Positions 53,476-61,724 of a stretch of 64,000 nt of DNA are shown here, piece after piece (position 1 is the stretch's first letter; each line of letters starts with the position of its first letter). This stretch comes from Ruegeria lacuscaerulensis (GTDB lineage Bacteria > Pseudomonadota > Alphaproteobacteria > Rhodobacterales > Rhodobacteraceae), in NCBI RefSeq assembly GCF_013033355.1, contig NZ_WQDY01000001.1, positions 1 to 64,000 of the forward strand, read 5' to 3'. Made by a program: the position numbers and the translations under genes. A model generated the notes under the pieces. It did no database searches and was not told the origin of the DNA. It saw only the letters and a list, made by a program, of their open reading frames with translations.

Positions 53476-54286
53476 GCGAATGCGTGATATTGCAAAGACT
53501 TATGAAAGAGACGGTTTCGTAGCTCCGCTGGATATCCTGACAGCTTCCGAGGTCCAAACGCTGCGCGATGATTTTGAGAAAGCAGAGCTCATTCTCAGAG
53601 ACGACCCAGAGAAACTCAAGCTTCTATATTCTTATCCAGACAGGCTGATACCATCATTCGATGCACTTCTTCGCCATCCGAAGCTGATTGAGGCTGCTTC
53701 AACAGTGTTGGGGCCGGACCTCATGGTTTGGAGCGGTGCACTTTTCGTAAAAGAAGCGCGATCATCGAAGATAGTCTCGTGGCACCAAGACTTGACCTAT
53801 TGGGGTTTGGATGATGCTGAAGAGGTAACCTGTTGGGTTGCGATTTCAGAAGCGTCTGAGCAAAGCGGGTGTATGAGGTTTGTTCCTGGCAGCCATAAAA
53901 GCCGGATCGTGCCTCACGTGGACACCTTCAGCGAAAACAATCTTTTGTCACGTGGGCAGGAAATCGCAGTCGATGTGAACGAAAAAGATGCAGTTGCTGC
54001 CGAATTGCGTGCAGGGCAGGCATCCATGCATCACGGGCATCTCTTTCACGCATCAGGGCCCAATAACACGGACGATAGACGCATTGGTGTGGCGTTGCGT
54101 TTCATAAAGCCCTCAATGAAACAGCAAAACGGAGTGAAAACTTTGGTTGCGCTAGTCGCAGGGCGAGATGATTTTGGGCATTTTTTAGTTGCGTCCTCTC
54201 CTCAGGGCTTTTTGCATGAGAACGATTTCGTTTTGTGTCAAAGGGATGCAGATCGCAAGAAACAAATACTCTTCGCCGGAGTGTAA
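53468..54286 (+). CDS. Phytanoyl-CoA dioxygenase (PhyH) family protein, second copy
   Basis: A 272-residue Fe(II)/2-oxoglutarate dioxygenase. Iron ligands are in SWHQDLTYW (HxD, about residues 111-113) and the distal His in HHGHLFHASGP, with an Arg in RIGVALRFI for 2-oxoglutarate. It is only distantly similar to the PhyH protein at 38009-38959. ATG at 53468 is used (GGAA seven bases upstream); ATG 53462 is possible. It overlaps the idnD-like gene, so the pair is probably co-translated. Substrate unknown. 142 gene-free bases separate it from the IS. Confidence 0.86.
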   Translation: MDRRMRDIAKTYERDGFVAPLDILTASEVQTLRDDFEKAELILRDDPEKLKLLYSYPDRLIPSFDALLRHPKLIEAASTVLGPDLMVWSGALFVKEARSSKIVSWHQDLTYWGLDDAEEVTCWVAISEASEQSGCMRFVPGSHKSRIVPHVDTFSENNLLSRGQEIAVDVNEKDAVAAELRAGQASMHHGHLFHASGPNNTDDRRIGVALRFIKPSMKQQNGVKTLVALVAGRDDFGHFLVASSPQGFLHENDFVLCQRDADRKKQILFAGV

Positions 54287-54428
54287 TGACTCCCTTCTCG
54301 AGCTCAGACCCATTGCTATATCGACCGGGAAACCGCCCTGAATCGCGAAAACTAGTAGACAATTAAAAGTTAACATAGTCGCTAAGCTTTTCTTCCACTG
54401 GGCGAAAAGTTGCAGAGGAAGTCTACGG

Positions 54429-55246
54429 GGTCTTGTCAGATTAACTTTGCTTGAGCGGGGCAGGGCGGGTGCATAGCAGTTAGGAATGACCAAACCTGCC
54501 ACCTTCAAGTACTTCAAAACCAGTCCTGAGATCATCCGCCTGGCGGTGATGCTGTATATTCGGTTTCCACTCTCGCTTCGGAATGTCGAAGATCTGCTGC
54601 ATGAGCGAGGCATCGACGTGAGTCACGAAACTGTCCGATATTGGTGGAACAGGTTTGGCCCAATGTTTGCTGCCGAGATCAGACGAAAGCGTGTTCAGCA
54701 ACTCCGAGCCTTTTCAAAATGGAAGTGGCACGTTGACGAGGTTTTCGTGAAGGTAAATGGCAAACGCCACTATCTCTGGCGGGCTGTTGATCACGAAGGC
54801 GAGGTGCTGGAAGCCGTTGTCACGAAGCGCCGAAACAAAGCTGCAGCACTGAAATTCCTCAAGAAATTGATGAAGCGATACGGTAAAGCGGGAACCGTTG
54901 TCACGGATCGCTTCGCATCGTACCGGGCCGCTCTCAGAGAGCTCGGCGCTACCGAAAAACAAAGGACGGGCAGGTGGCTCAACAACCGCGTCGAGAACTC
55001 GCACCTGCCTTTCCGACGAAGAGAGCGCGCGATGCAGCGTTTCAGGCGCATGCGAAGTTTACAGAAATTCGCCTCCGCCCATTCCTCCGTCTACAATCAC
55101 TTCAACCAAGAAAGATCGCTAACCAGCCGAGACATCTTCAAGCTGACCCGCAGCGCTGCTCTCGCCGAGTGGCGTCAACTTTGTTCCGGATAGGTTCGCA
55201 GTTTCCGCGGCAAACTGAGACTGGTTCGAATTCGTCTGACAGCACC
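54429..55246 (+). mobile_element. IS6-family insertion sequence, intact
   Basis: An 818-base element. Imperfect terminal inverted repeats: GGTCTTGTCAGA at 54429-54440 and TCTGACAGCACC at 55235-55246, whose reverse complement GGTGCTGTCAGA differs at two positions. It carries one transposase gene with no visible frameshift. Flanking 8-base sequences (GTCTACGG and GCCACTTG) are not a target duplication. Size and single gene match IS26-like elements. Confidence 0.85.
54486..55193 (+). CDS. IS6-family transposase
   Basis: A 235-residue DDE transposase. The N-terminal helix-turn-helix region FPLSLRNVEDLLHERGIDVS is typical of IS26-like enzymes, followed by WHVDEVFVKVNG (first Asp), VTDRFASYRAALREL (second Asp) and NNRVENSHLPFRRRER (Glu). 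The C-terminus SRDIFKLTRSAALAEWRQL is intact, unlike the decayed copy at 10481-11296. It lies in the same orientation as that copy. Confidence 0.93.
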   Translation: MTKPATFKYFKTSPEIIRLAVMLYIRFPLSLRNVEDLLHERGIDVSHETVRYWWNRFGPMFAAEIRRKRVQQLRAFSKWKWHVDEVFVKVNGKRHYLWRAVDHEGEVLEAVVTKRRNKAAALKFLKKLMKRYGKAGTVVTDRFASYRAALRELGATEKQRTGRWLNNRVENSHLPFRRRERAMQRFRRMRSLQKFASAHSSVYNHFNQERSLTSRDIFKLTRSAALAEWRQLCSG

Positions 55247-55815
55247 GCCACTTGCGCACATAGGTTGAAGCGTTGGTCAAACGCGCGCCTAATCGCAATC
55301 TGCACACCTTATTATTAAACCACTCGGATTTCTGATTAACCGCAACATCCAATGCGGCCCGATTTCGCGTGATCATAACTCCGTTGGAAGTTGTGTGGCG
55401 ATATAAGGTGTCGGACCAACCGGTCATTCTTCGGTCTTTTCCAGACAGCACAGAGCGGTCGCCTGCATCGGTTATGCCTAGCTTGTCTATGAAAACACTG
55501 GACGAACCATTCTTGGTGACCAATGATAGCGCTTACAGTCCATCGGCAGAGATCAGGGTGACGATGTCATTTTTGCTTTGAAGCGCCCGCCGTTCAGAAG
55601 CGGGGCCTGATGGATCAAAGTCTGGTTGAATTGACCTCATAGGGCCAGTCAGACGCGGGAGGGACAGCGGACATGACTTGTTCGTTTTGTCTTCGAGGTG
55701 AGTTGGGCGATCCTTCGTCCCGGCGATGTCTGGGACAGTTGGGTAATGCAACATGTAAGACAAAGGGCCTGCAAAAGGTCCGTTCAACGATATCGCATTT
55801 AGGGAGGAAACAAGA
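55247..55815. other. Gene-free region, 569 bases
   Basis: No gene is recognised between the IS end and the ABC transporter operon. A minus-strand reading frame covering part of it runs into the IS and shows no known domain. TTGACC near 55654 could be part of a promoter for the operon; the ribosome-binding site GGGAGGAAAC lies just before 55816. I see no regulatory palindrome of note here. Confidence 0.4.
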
Positions 55816-57066
55816 ATGCGTAATCTGCTTAAGACGAAGTCTCTGATTGTGGCAGGGCTACTGGCTACGACCAGCCTGGCGCAAGCTGAAGAGGTCGAGG
55901 TTCTGCACTGGTGGACCTCAGGCGGTGAAGCTGCCGCACTGAACGTACTTAAGGACGACCTGTCTGGGCAAGGTATCGGATGGACCGATATGCCGGTTGC
56001 TGGTGGCGGCGGTGAGCAGGCAATGACCGTTTTGCGCGCCCGTGTCACGGCTGGCAATGCACCGACTGCCGTTCAGGCCCTGGGCTTTGATATTCTGGAT
56101 TGGGCCAATCAGGGTGCCTTGGCAGACCTGAACGAAGTCGCCGCGAAAGAAGGGTGGGACGATGTGGTCCCGGATGCGCTTAAAGCCTTCGCCAAGAGCG
56201 ACGGCAAATGGGTTGCGGCTCCGGTGAACGTGCACTCGACCAACTGGGTCTGGGCGAACAAGGCGGTTCTGGATGCAAACGGTATCGCGCAACCCACCAA
56301 CTGGGATGAGTTCGTTTCGGCGGTTGAAACCCTGAAAGCGGCCGGGGTCACTCCGATCGCGCATGGCGGTCAGGCGTGGCAGGATGCAACCGTGTTTGAC
56401 GCCATTGCGATGTCCACTTTGGGGCCGGACGGCTATAAGGCCGCCTTTATCGATCTGGACGAGGATACGCTGGGCGGTGACGCCATGAAAGAAGCCTTCG
56501 ACCGTATGGCCTTTGTCCGCGACAACGTGGATGAGAACTTCTCGGGACGTGACTGGAACCTGGCCACCGCCATGGTCATCAACGGAGAGGCTGGTTTCCA
56601 GATGATGGGTGACTGGGCCAAAGGTGAATTCCTAAACGCCGGTAAAGTTCCGGGGCAGGACTTTTTGTGTTTCCGTTTCCCAGGAACGCAAGATCAAGTC
56701 ACCTTCAATGCCGACCAGTTCATGATGTTCGACCAAGGCGGTTCGGTTTCGGCCGAACAGGCCGCGTTGGCCAGCGCCATTCTGTCGCCGAGCTTCCAGA
56801 TTGCGTTCAACAAGGTGAAGGGTTCCGTCCCGGCCCGGACCGACGTGGATGGCAGCGATCTGGACGCTTGTGGTCAGCAAGGCATGAAAGATCTGGCTGC
56901 CGCAGCGTCTTCTGGCAACCTGTTCGGTTCGATGGCGCACGGCCATGCAGCACCTGCATCGGTGAAAAACGCGATCTATGACGTGGTGACCGCGCATTTT
57001 AACGGCGAATATGACAGCGAAACCGCTGTGACCGAGCTGGTCGACGCTGTCTCGATCGCCAAGTGA
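55816..57066 (+). CDS. Sugar ABC transporter substrate-binding protein (maltose/glucose type)
   Basis: A 416-residue periplasmic binding protein of the SBP_bac family. Signal peptide with core [16 protein letters not shown]; then [19 protein letters not shown] at the start of the mature protein, [19 protein letters not shown], and late [12 protein letters not shown] and [20 protein letters not shown] openings are found in glucose/galactose or other aldose-binding proteins; the ligand is not fixed. Starts the 55.8-61.7 kb operon. Confidence 0.9.
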   Translation: MRNLLKTKSLIVAGLLATTSLAQAEEVEVLHWWTSGGEAAALNVLKDDLSGQGIGWTDMPVAGGGGEQAMTVLRARVTAGNAPTAVQALGFDILDWANQGALADLNEVAAKEGWDDVVPDALKAFAKSDGKWVAAPVNVHSTNWVWANKAVLDANGIAQPTNWDEFVSAVETLKAAGVTPIAHGGQAWQDATVFDAIAMSTLGPDGYKAAFIDLDEDTLGGDAMKEAFDRMAFVRDNVDENFSGRDWNLATAMVINGEAGFQMMGDWAKGEFLNAGKVPGQDFLCFRFPGTQDQVTFNADQFMMFDQGGSVSAEQAALASAILSPSFQIAFNKVKGSVPARTDVDGSDLDACGQQGMKDLAAAASSGNLFGSMAHGHAAPASVKNAIYDVVTAHFNGEYDSETAVTELVDAVSIAK

Positions 57067-57087
57067 TCCACCTCTGATCCTTTCGAT

Positions 57088-57109
57088 AGGGCGGCCTGAA
57101 AATCGCCCT
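57088..57109 (+). terminator. GC hairpin between the binding protein and permease genes
   Basis: AGGGCG (57088-57093) pairs with CGCCCT (57104-57109) around a ten-base loop. It lies 21 bases after the binding-protein stop in a 101-base intercistronic space, with no strong T-run, so it may stabilise or attenuate the mRNA. Confidence 0.5.
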
Positions 57110-57167
57110 GTCGTACCGTGGGTGACAAGCCCCCGGTTCCCCAATACGCCAAGCAGGAGGGCGCGCC

Positions 57168-58061
57168 ATGGCTTCATCGGCCGACGCGGATTTCAAAACT
57201 CGTCTGCAGAACTGGATACCCAAGCTGGTCTTGTCGCCGTCGCTGGCGATGATGCTGGTCTTTGTCTACGGGTTCATTCTGTTCTCGGTCTACCTGTCCT
57301 TTACCGATAGCCGTATTCTGCCGACATATGGCTGGGTTGGTTGGGAAAACTACGACAAACTGTGGCGGCTAAGTCATTGGGAAATCTCGTTGAAGAACAT
57401 GGGGATTTTCGCGGGGCTTTATATCGTGATCTGCACCTGTATAGGGCTTGGGCTGGCGATTTTCCTTGATCAGAAAATCCGTGGCGAAGGGTTGCTGCGC
57501 CCGATCTACCTGTACCCCATGGCGCTGAGTTTCATTGTCACCGGCACCGCGTGGAAGTGGTTTCTGGACCCCGGTATCGGGCTGGAAAATGTCATGCAAA
57601 CATGGGGCTGGACCAGTTTCGAGTTTGACTGGATAAAGAACCGCGACTTTGCGATCTATACTGTTGTGCTCGCCGCTGTTTGGCAAACCAGTGGATTTGT
57701 TATGGCGATGTTTCTGGCCGGTCTTCGAGGCATCGACAATGAAATCCTGCGCGCGGCGCAGATGGACGGGGCCTCGAACTGGAACCTCTATCGCCGGATC
57801 ATCATCCCGCAATTGCGCCCAGCATTCCTGTCGGCCTTCGTGATCCTCAGCCACCTTGCGATCAAGACCTTTGATCTTGTGATTGCCCTAACCGGTGGTG
57901 GGCCGGGCCGGGCGACCGAACTGCCCGCGACGTTTATGTATTCCTACACTTTCACGCGGAACCAGATGGGCATCGGCGCGGCTTCGGCCACGATCATGCT
58001 GATGACAATTGCGGCGATCATGATCCCCTATCTCTATGCCGAATTGCGGGAGAAACGCTGA
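57168..58061 (+). CDS. ABC transporter permease (MalF type)
   Basis: A 297-residue inner-membrane permease with six hydrophobic segments, the first being MMLVFVYGFILFSVYLSF. The EAA loop, which contacts the ATPase, reads EILRAAQMDGASNWNLYRRI (about residues 191-210). It follows a GGAGG site. The stop and the next start share one base, coupling it to the second permease. Confidence 0.9.
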   Translation: MASSADADFKTRLQNWIPKLVLSPSLAMMLVFVYGFILFSVYLSFTDSRILPTYGWVGWENYDKLWRLSHWEISLKNMGIFAGLYIVICTCIGLGLAIFLDQKIRGEGLLRPIYLYPMALSFIVTGTAWKWFLDPGIGLENVMQTWGWTSFEFDWIKNRDFAIYTVVLAAVWQTSGFVMAMFLAGLRGIDNEILRAAQMDGASNWNLYRRIIIPQLRPAFLSAFVILSHLAIKTFDLVIALTGGGPGRATELPATFMYSYTFTRNQMGIGAASATIMLMTIAAIMIPYLYAELREKR

Positions 58062-58942
58062 TGTCTCAAGCCTCGCAAGATACCGCAATTCGCACGGGCC
58101 GCGTCACCCGCACGCTGATCTATCTGGTGTTGCTGCTGTTTGGTCTGTTCTACCTGCTGCCGCTTTATGTGATGCTGGTGAACTCGGTCAAACCGCTGGA
58201 AGAGATCACTGGCGGCGGCATGATGAACCTGCCGCAGGTCTTCACGCTTGAGCCTTGGCTCAAGGCGTGGTCTTCGGCCCAGATCGGGGTCGATCCGACC
58301 GGGCTGAAGCCCTATTTCTGGAATTCGATCAAAATGGTGGTACCGGCGGTGATCGTCTCGACCATTTTGGGAGCGCTGAACGGTTATGTGCTGACCAAAT
58401 GGCGGTTCAAGTACGACACCATCCTGTTCGGACTGATGCTGTTTGCCTGTTTCATCCCGTTTCAGATCGTACTGATACCCATGGCACGGATGCTGGGCCT
58501 GATGGGTCTGGCGGGCACCACATGGGGCCTTGCTCTGGTGCATGTGGTTTATGGTATCGGATTTACCACGCTGTATTTCCGCAACTATTACGCCGTTTTC
58601 CCGACCGAGCTGATCCGGGCGGCACAAATCGATGGCGCAGGGTTCTTTCAGATCTTCTGGCGCATCCTGCTGCCCAGTTCAGGACCGATCGCCGTGGTCT
58701 CGATCATCTGGCAGTTCACAAATATCTGGAATGACTTCCTGTTCGGGGCCTCATTCGCGGATGCCAACAGCCAACCTATGACCGTGGCACTGAACAATCT
58801 GGTGCAGTCATCCACGGGGGTAAAGGAATACAACGTTCATTTTGCAGGTGCCATTCTGGCCGCCATGCCAACTCTGCTCGTCTACATCGTGGCCGGTCGA
58901 TACTTCGTCCGCGGCCTGATGGCGGGTTCGGTGAAAGGATAA
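58061..58942 (+). CDS. ABC transporter permease (MalG type)
   Basis: A 293-residue inner-membrane permease. Hydrophobic N-terminal segment LIYLVLLLFGLFYLLPLYVM, EAA loop ELIRAAQIDGAGFFQIFWRI (about residues 184-203) and a C-terminal VYIVAGRYFVRGLMAGSVKG. Together with the MalF-type protein it forms the channel. It overlaps the preceding gene by one base and ends six bases before the ATPase gene. Confidence 0.9.
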   Translation: MSQASQDTAIRTGRVTRTLIYLVLLLFGLFYLLPLYVMLVNSVKPLEEITGGGMMNLPQVFTLEPWLKAWSSAQIGVDPTGLKPYFWNSIKMVVPAVIVSTILGALNGYVLTKWRFKYDTILFGLMLFACFIPFQIVLIPMARMLGLMGLAGTTWGLALVHVVYGIGFTTLYFRNYYAVFPTELIRAAQIDGAGFFQIFWRILLPSSGPIAVVSIIWQFTNIWNDFLFGASFADANSQPMTVALNNLVQSSTGVKEYNVHFAGAILAAMPTLLVYIVAGRYFVRGLMAGSVKG

Positions 58943-58948
58943 GACCTC

Positions 58949-60061
58949 ATGGGTTTTCTAGACATAGACAACGCGACCAAATCCTATGGCGCGGTCGAGG
59001 TTTTGCACAAGGTCGATATCTCGGTGCAAGAGGGCGAGTTTCTGGTGCTGGTTGGCCCTTCGGGTTGCGGCAAGTCGACCCTGCTGAACATGATCGCGGG
59101 GCTGGAAGAAATCACCAGCGGTGAAATCCGCATTAAGGATCAGGTGATGAACGGCGTCCACCCGTCGAACCGCAACATCGCGATGGTGTTCCAAAGCTAT
59201 GCTTTGTACCCGAACATGACCGTTGGGCAGAACATCACCTTTGGGCTTGAGATGCACGGCGTGCCCAAGCCCGAACGTGAAAAGGCCATGGCCGAGGTCG
59301 CCAAGCTGTTGCAGATTGAGCAGTTGCTGGACCGCAAGCCCGGCCAGTTGTCGGGCGGTCAGCGGCAGCGCGTTGCAATGGGGCGGGCCTTGGTGCGCAA
59401 CCCTGATGTGTTTCTGTTTGACGAGCCGCTCTCGAACCTCGATGCCAAGCTACGCGTGGACATGCGGACGGAAATCAAGAAACTGCACCAGAATCTTGGC
59501 ACGACCATTGTCTACGTGACCCATGACCAGATCGAGGCAATGACGCTGTCCAGCCGCATCGCGGTGATGAACGGCGGCTACGTTCAACAATTGGGTACGC
59601 CGCAAGAGATCTACGACACACCCGCCAATATCTTTGTAGCAACCTTTATGGGGTCGCCCGCGATGAACGTGGTGCCGGCCAAAGTGGTGGTGCTGAACGG
59701 GCGACCCCATGCCGAGGTGGCCGTCCATGACGGGTCCATGACACAGCTACCGTTCAGTCAAGATAACCTGGCCGCGTGGGACGGGCGCGAAATCCTGCTG
59801 GGCATTCGCCCTGAAACGATCACTGATATGGATGGCGCGGATCGCAAGTCCTCGAACATTGCTCAGATGGGCAATCGGATTGTTGTGACCGAACCGGCGG
59901 GCTCGGACACGTTCGTATCGATGCAGTTGGGTGGGCGGGACGTAATCGCTCGCATGCGGTCGGACGCCGAGGTCGCGCCGGGGCAGGATTTCACTTTTGC
60001 AGTGAACATGGAAAAGGCTGTGGCGTTCGATCCCGAAAGTGAGATGCGGATCACGCCGTGA
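58949..60061 (+). CDS. ABC transporter ATP-binding protein (UgpC/MalK family)
   Basis: A 370-residue ATPase. Walker A GPSGCGKSTLLN (about 37-48), Q-loop FQSYALYPNMTV, signature LSGGQRQRVAMGRAL and Walker B FLFDEPLSNLDAKL, then H-loop VYVTHDQIEAMTL. The C-terminal ~130 residues form the MalK-type regulatory TOBE domain. The TGA stop (60059-60061) overlaps the next gene's start. It powers the two permeases just upstream. Confidence 0.95.
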   Translation: MGFLDIDNATKSYGAVEVLHKVDISVQEGEFLVLVGPSGCGKSTLLNMIAGLEEITSGEIRIKDQVMNGVHPSNRNIAMVFQSYALYPNMTVGQNITFGLEMHGVPKPEREKAMAEVAKLLQIEQLLDRKPGQLSGGQRQRVAMGRALVRNPDVFLFDEPLSNLDAKLRVDMRTEIKKLHQNLGTTIVYVTHDQIEAMTLSSRIAVMNGGYVQQLGTPQEIYDTPANIFVATFMGSPAMNVVPAKVVVLNGRPHAEVAVHDGSMTQLPFSQDNLAAWDGREILLGIRPETITDMDGADRKSSNIAQMGNRIVVTEPAGSDTFVSMQLGGRDVIARMRSDAEVAPGQDFTFAVNMEKAVAFDPESEMRITP

Positions 60062-61653
60062 TGCCCGAAGGGTATGATTTCATAGTGGTCGGCGGGGGCT
60101 CGGCCGGGTCGGTGATAGCGGCGCGTTTGTCCGAAGAAACCTCGGCCACGGTCCTATTGCTTGAAGCTGGATCGTCGGATCGGCACCCGCTTTTTCATCT
60201 GCCTGCCGGGTTTGCCAAGATGACCAAGGGCATAGGCAGTTGGGGATGGACCACCGTGCCGCAGAGGCACATGCTGAACAAAGTGTTTCCTTACACCCAA
60301 GCCAAGGTGATCGGGGGCGGCTCCTCCATTAACGCGCAGATATACACCCGCGGCGCGGCGCAGGACTATGATGATTGGCGACAAATGGGCTGCGTCGGAT
60401 GGAGTTACAACGACGTTTTGCCGTATTTTCGCAAGTCCGAAGACAATGACAGTTTCGAGGATGAGTTCCACGGCAAAGGCGGGCCGTTGGGGGTCTCCAG
60501 GCCTGTCGCGCCCTTGCCGATCTGCGATGCCTTCATCGAGGCCGCCGGGCAGGTCGGTATTCCCAAAACGTACGATGTTAATGGTGATCATCAGGATGGG
60601 GCAGGCTATTACCAACTGACCCAGAGGAATGCACGTCGGTCTTCGGCGGCGATGGCGTTTCTTGCTCCGAACCGCAACCGTCAAAACCTAACCATTCGTA
60701 CTGGCGCGCAGGTTCACCGACTGGTGGTCGAAAATGGACGGGTGGCCGGGATAGAGATGATGGATGGCTCGGTCCTGACCGCGGCGCGCGAGGTGATCCT
60801 TTGCTGCGGGGCCATTGGATCACCGCGTCTTCTGCAACTGTCCGGTATAGGCCCCGCCGATCATTTGGAGTCTTTGGGGCTTAAAGTCACATACGATCAG
60901 CCACAGGTTGGTGCGAACCTACAGGATCATCTGGATCTATACGCAATCTGCGAGGTCACCGGTCCGCATACGTATGATCGGTTTGCCAAGCTGCCCTTTT
61001 CGGCTCTGGCTGCGTTGAAATACGTGTTCACGCGAAATGGCCCTGTTGCGTCGAGCCTGTTCGAGACTGGCGGGTTTTGGTATGCAGATTCACAGGCTCG
61101 TTCACCCGACATACAGATGCATCTGGGCCTGGGGACGGGGATTGAGGCCGGGGTTCAGGCTATGCCGAACGGCGGCGTCACACTCAACGCATGTTTCTTG
61201 CGTCCACGATCACGCGGGACAGTGCGTTTGCAAAGTTCGGACCCTATGGCGATGCCCTTGATCGACCCGAACTATCTGGCGGATCCTTATGATCGAGAAA
61301 TGTCGATCCGTGGGTTAAAGCTGGTGCAACGCATTCTCGCCCAAGACGCTTTGAAGCCCTTTATTCTGGCCGAGCGACTGCCAGGGCCGGATATTCGAAC
61401 AGATCAGGATTATTTCGACTTTATTTGCGTGCACTCAAAAACATCGCACCATTGTGCCGGGACGTGCCGCATGGGGGTGGATGACGGTGCGGTTTTGGAC
61501 CCACGTCTGCGCTTCAATGGGATCGATGGATTGCGGGTTGCGGATGCGTCAATCATGCCCACGGTGAACTCATCGAACACCAATGCCCCTTCAATCATGA
61601 TCGGTGAGAAAGCTGCCGACATGATCAAACTGGATCACGGTATGTCCCTTTAA
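60061..61653 (+). CDS. GMC family FAD-dependent oxidoreductase, coupled to the ABC transporter
   Basis: A 530-residue flavoprotein: FAD motif FIVVGGGSAGSVIAARL at the N-terminus, GGGSSINAQIYTRGA (about 82-96), and the C-terminal catalytic stretch SHHCAGTCRMGVDD with SSNTNAPSIMIGEKA. ATG at 60061 shares TGATG with the ATPase stop (a GTG at 60058 is also possible), so translation is coupled to the transporter. It likely oxidises the imported substrate, a sugar or alcohol. It is a different protein from the GMC at 11387-13024. Confidence 0.87.
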   Translation: MPEGYDFIVVGGGSAGSVIAARLSEETSATVLLLEAGSSDRHPLFHLPAGFAKMTKGIGSWGWTTVPQRHMLNKVFPYTQAKVIGGGSSINAQIYTRGAAQDYDDWRQMGCVGWSYNDVLPYFRKSEDNDSFEDEFHGKGGPLGVSRPVAPLPICDAFIEAAGQVGIPKTYDVNGDHQDGAGYYQLTQRNARRSSAAMAFLAPNRNRQNLTIRTGAQVHRLVVENGRVAGIEMMDGSVLTAAREVILCCGAIGSPRLLQLSGIGPADHLESLGLKVTYDQPQVGANLQDHLDLYAICEVTGPHTYDRFAKLPFSALAALKYVFTRNGPVASSLFETGGFWYADSQARSPDIQMHLGLGTGIEAGVQAMPNGGVTLNACFLRPRSRGTVRLQSSDPMAMPLIDPNYLADPYDREMSIRGLKLVQRILAQDALKPFILAERLPGPDIRTDQDYFDFICVHSKTSHHCAGTCRMGVDDGAVLDPRLRFNGIDGLRVADASIMPTVNSSNTNAPSIMIGEKAADMIKLDHGMSL

Positions 61654-61724
61654 CCGCTCGCGCAGCTGCGAACACGCGAACTTTTAGTGCATTTTGGAAA
61701 TGGCTTTCCCGGGCTCGGCTTGGA

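Noticed and set aside
10481..55246. Active composite transposon
   Set aside because: The left copy is frameshifted, the copies differ clearly, and flanking target duplications are absent; only the weaker claim of a possible past unit is kept.
55119..55523. Minus-strand reading frame of 134 codons spanning the IS right end
   Set aside because: It runs into the IS element and has no known motif; probably chance.
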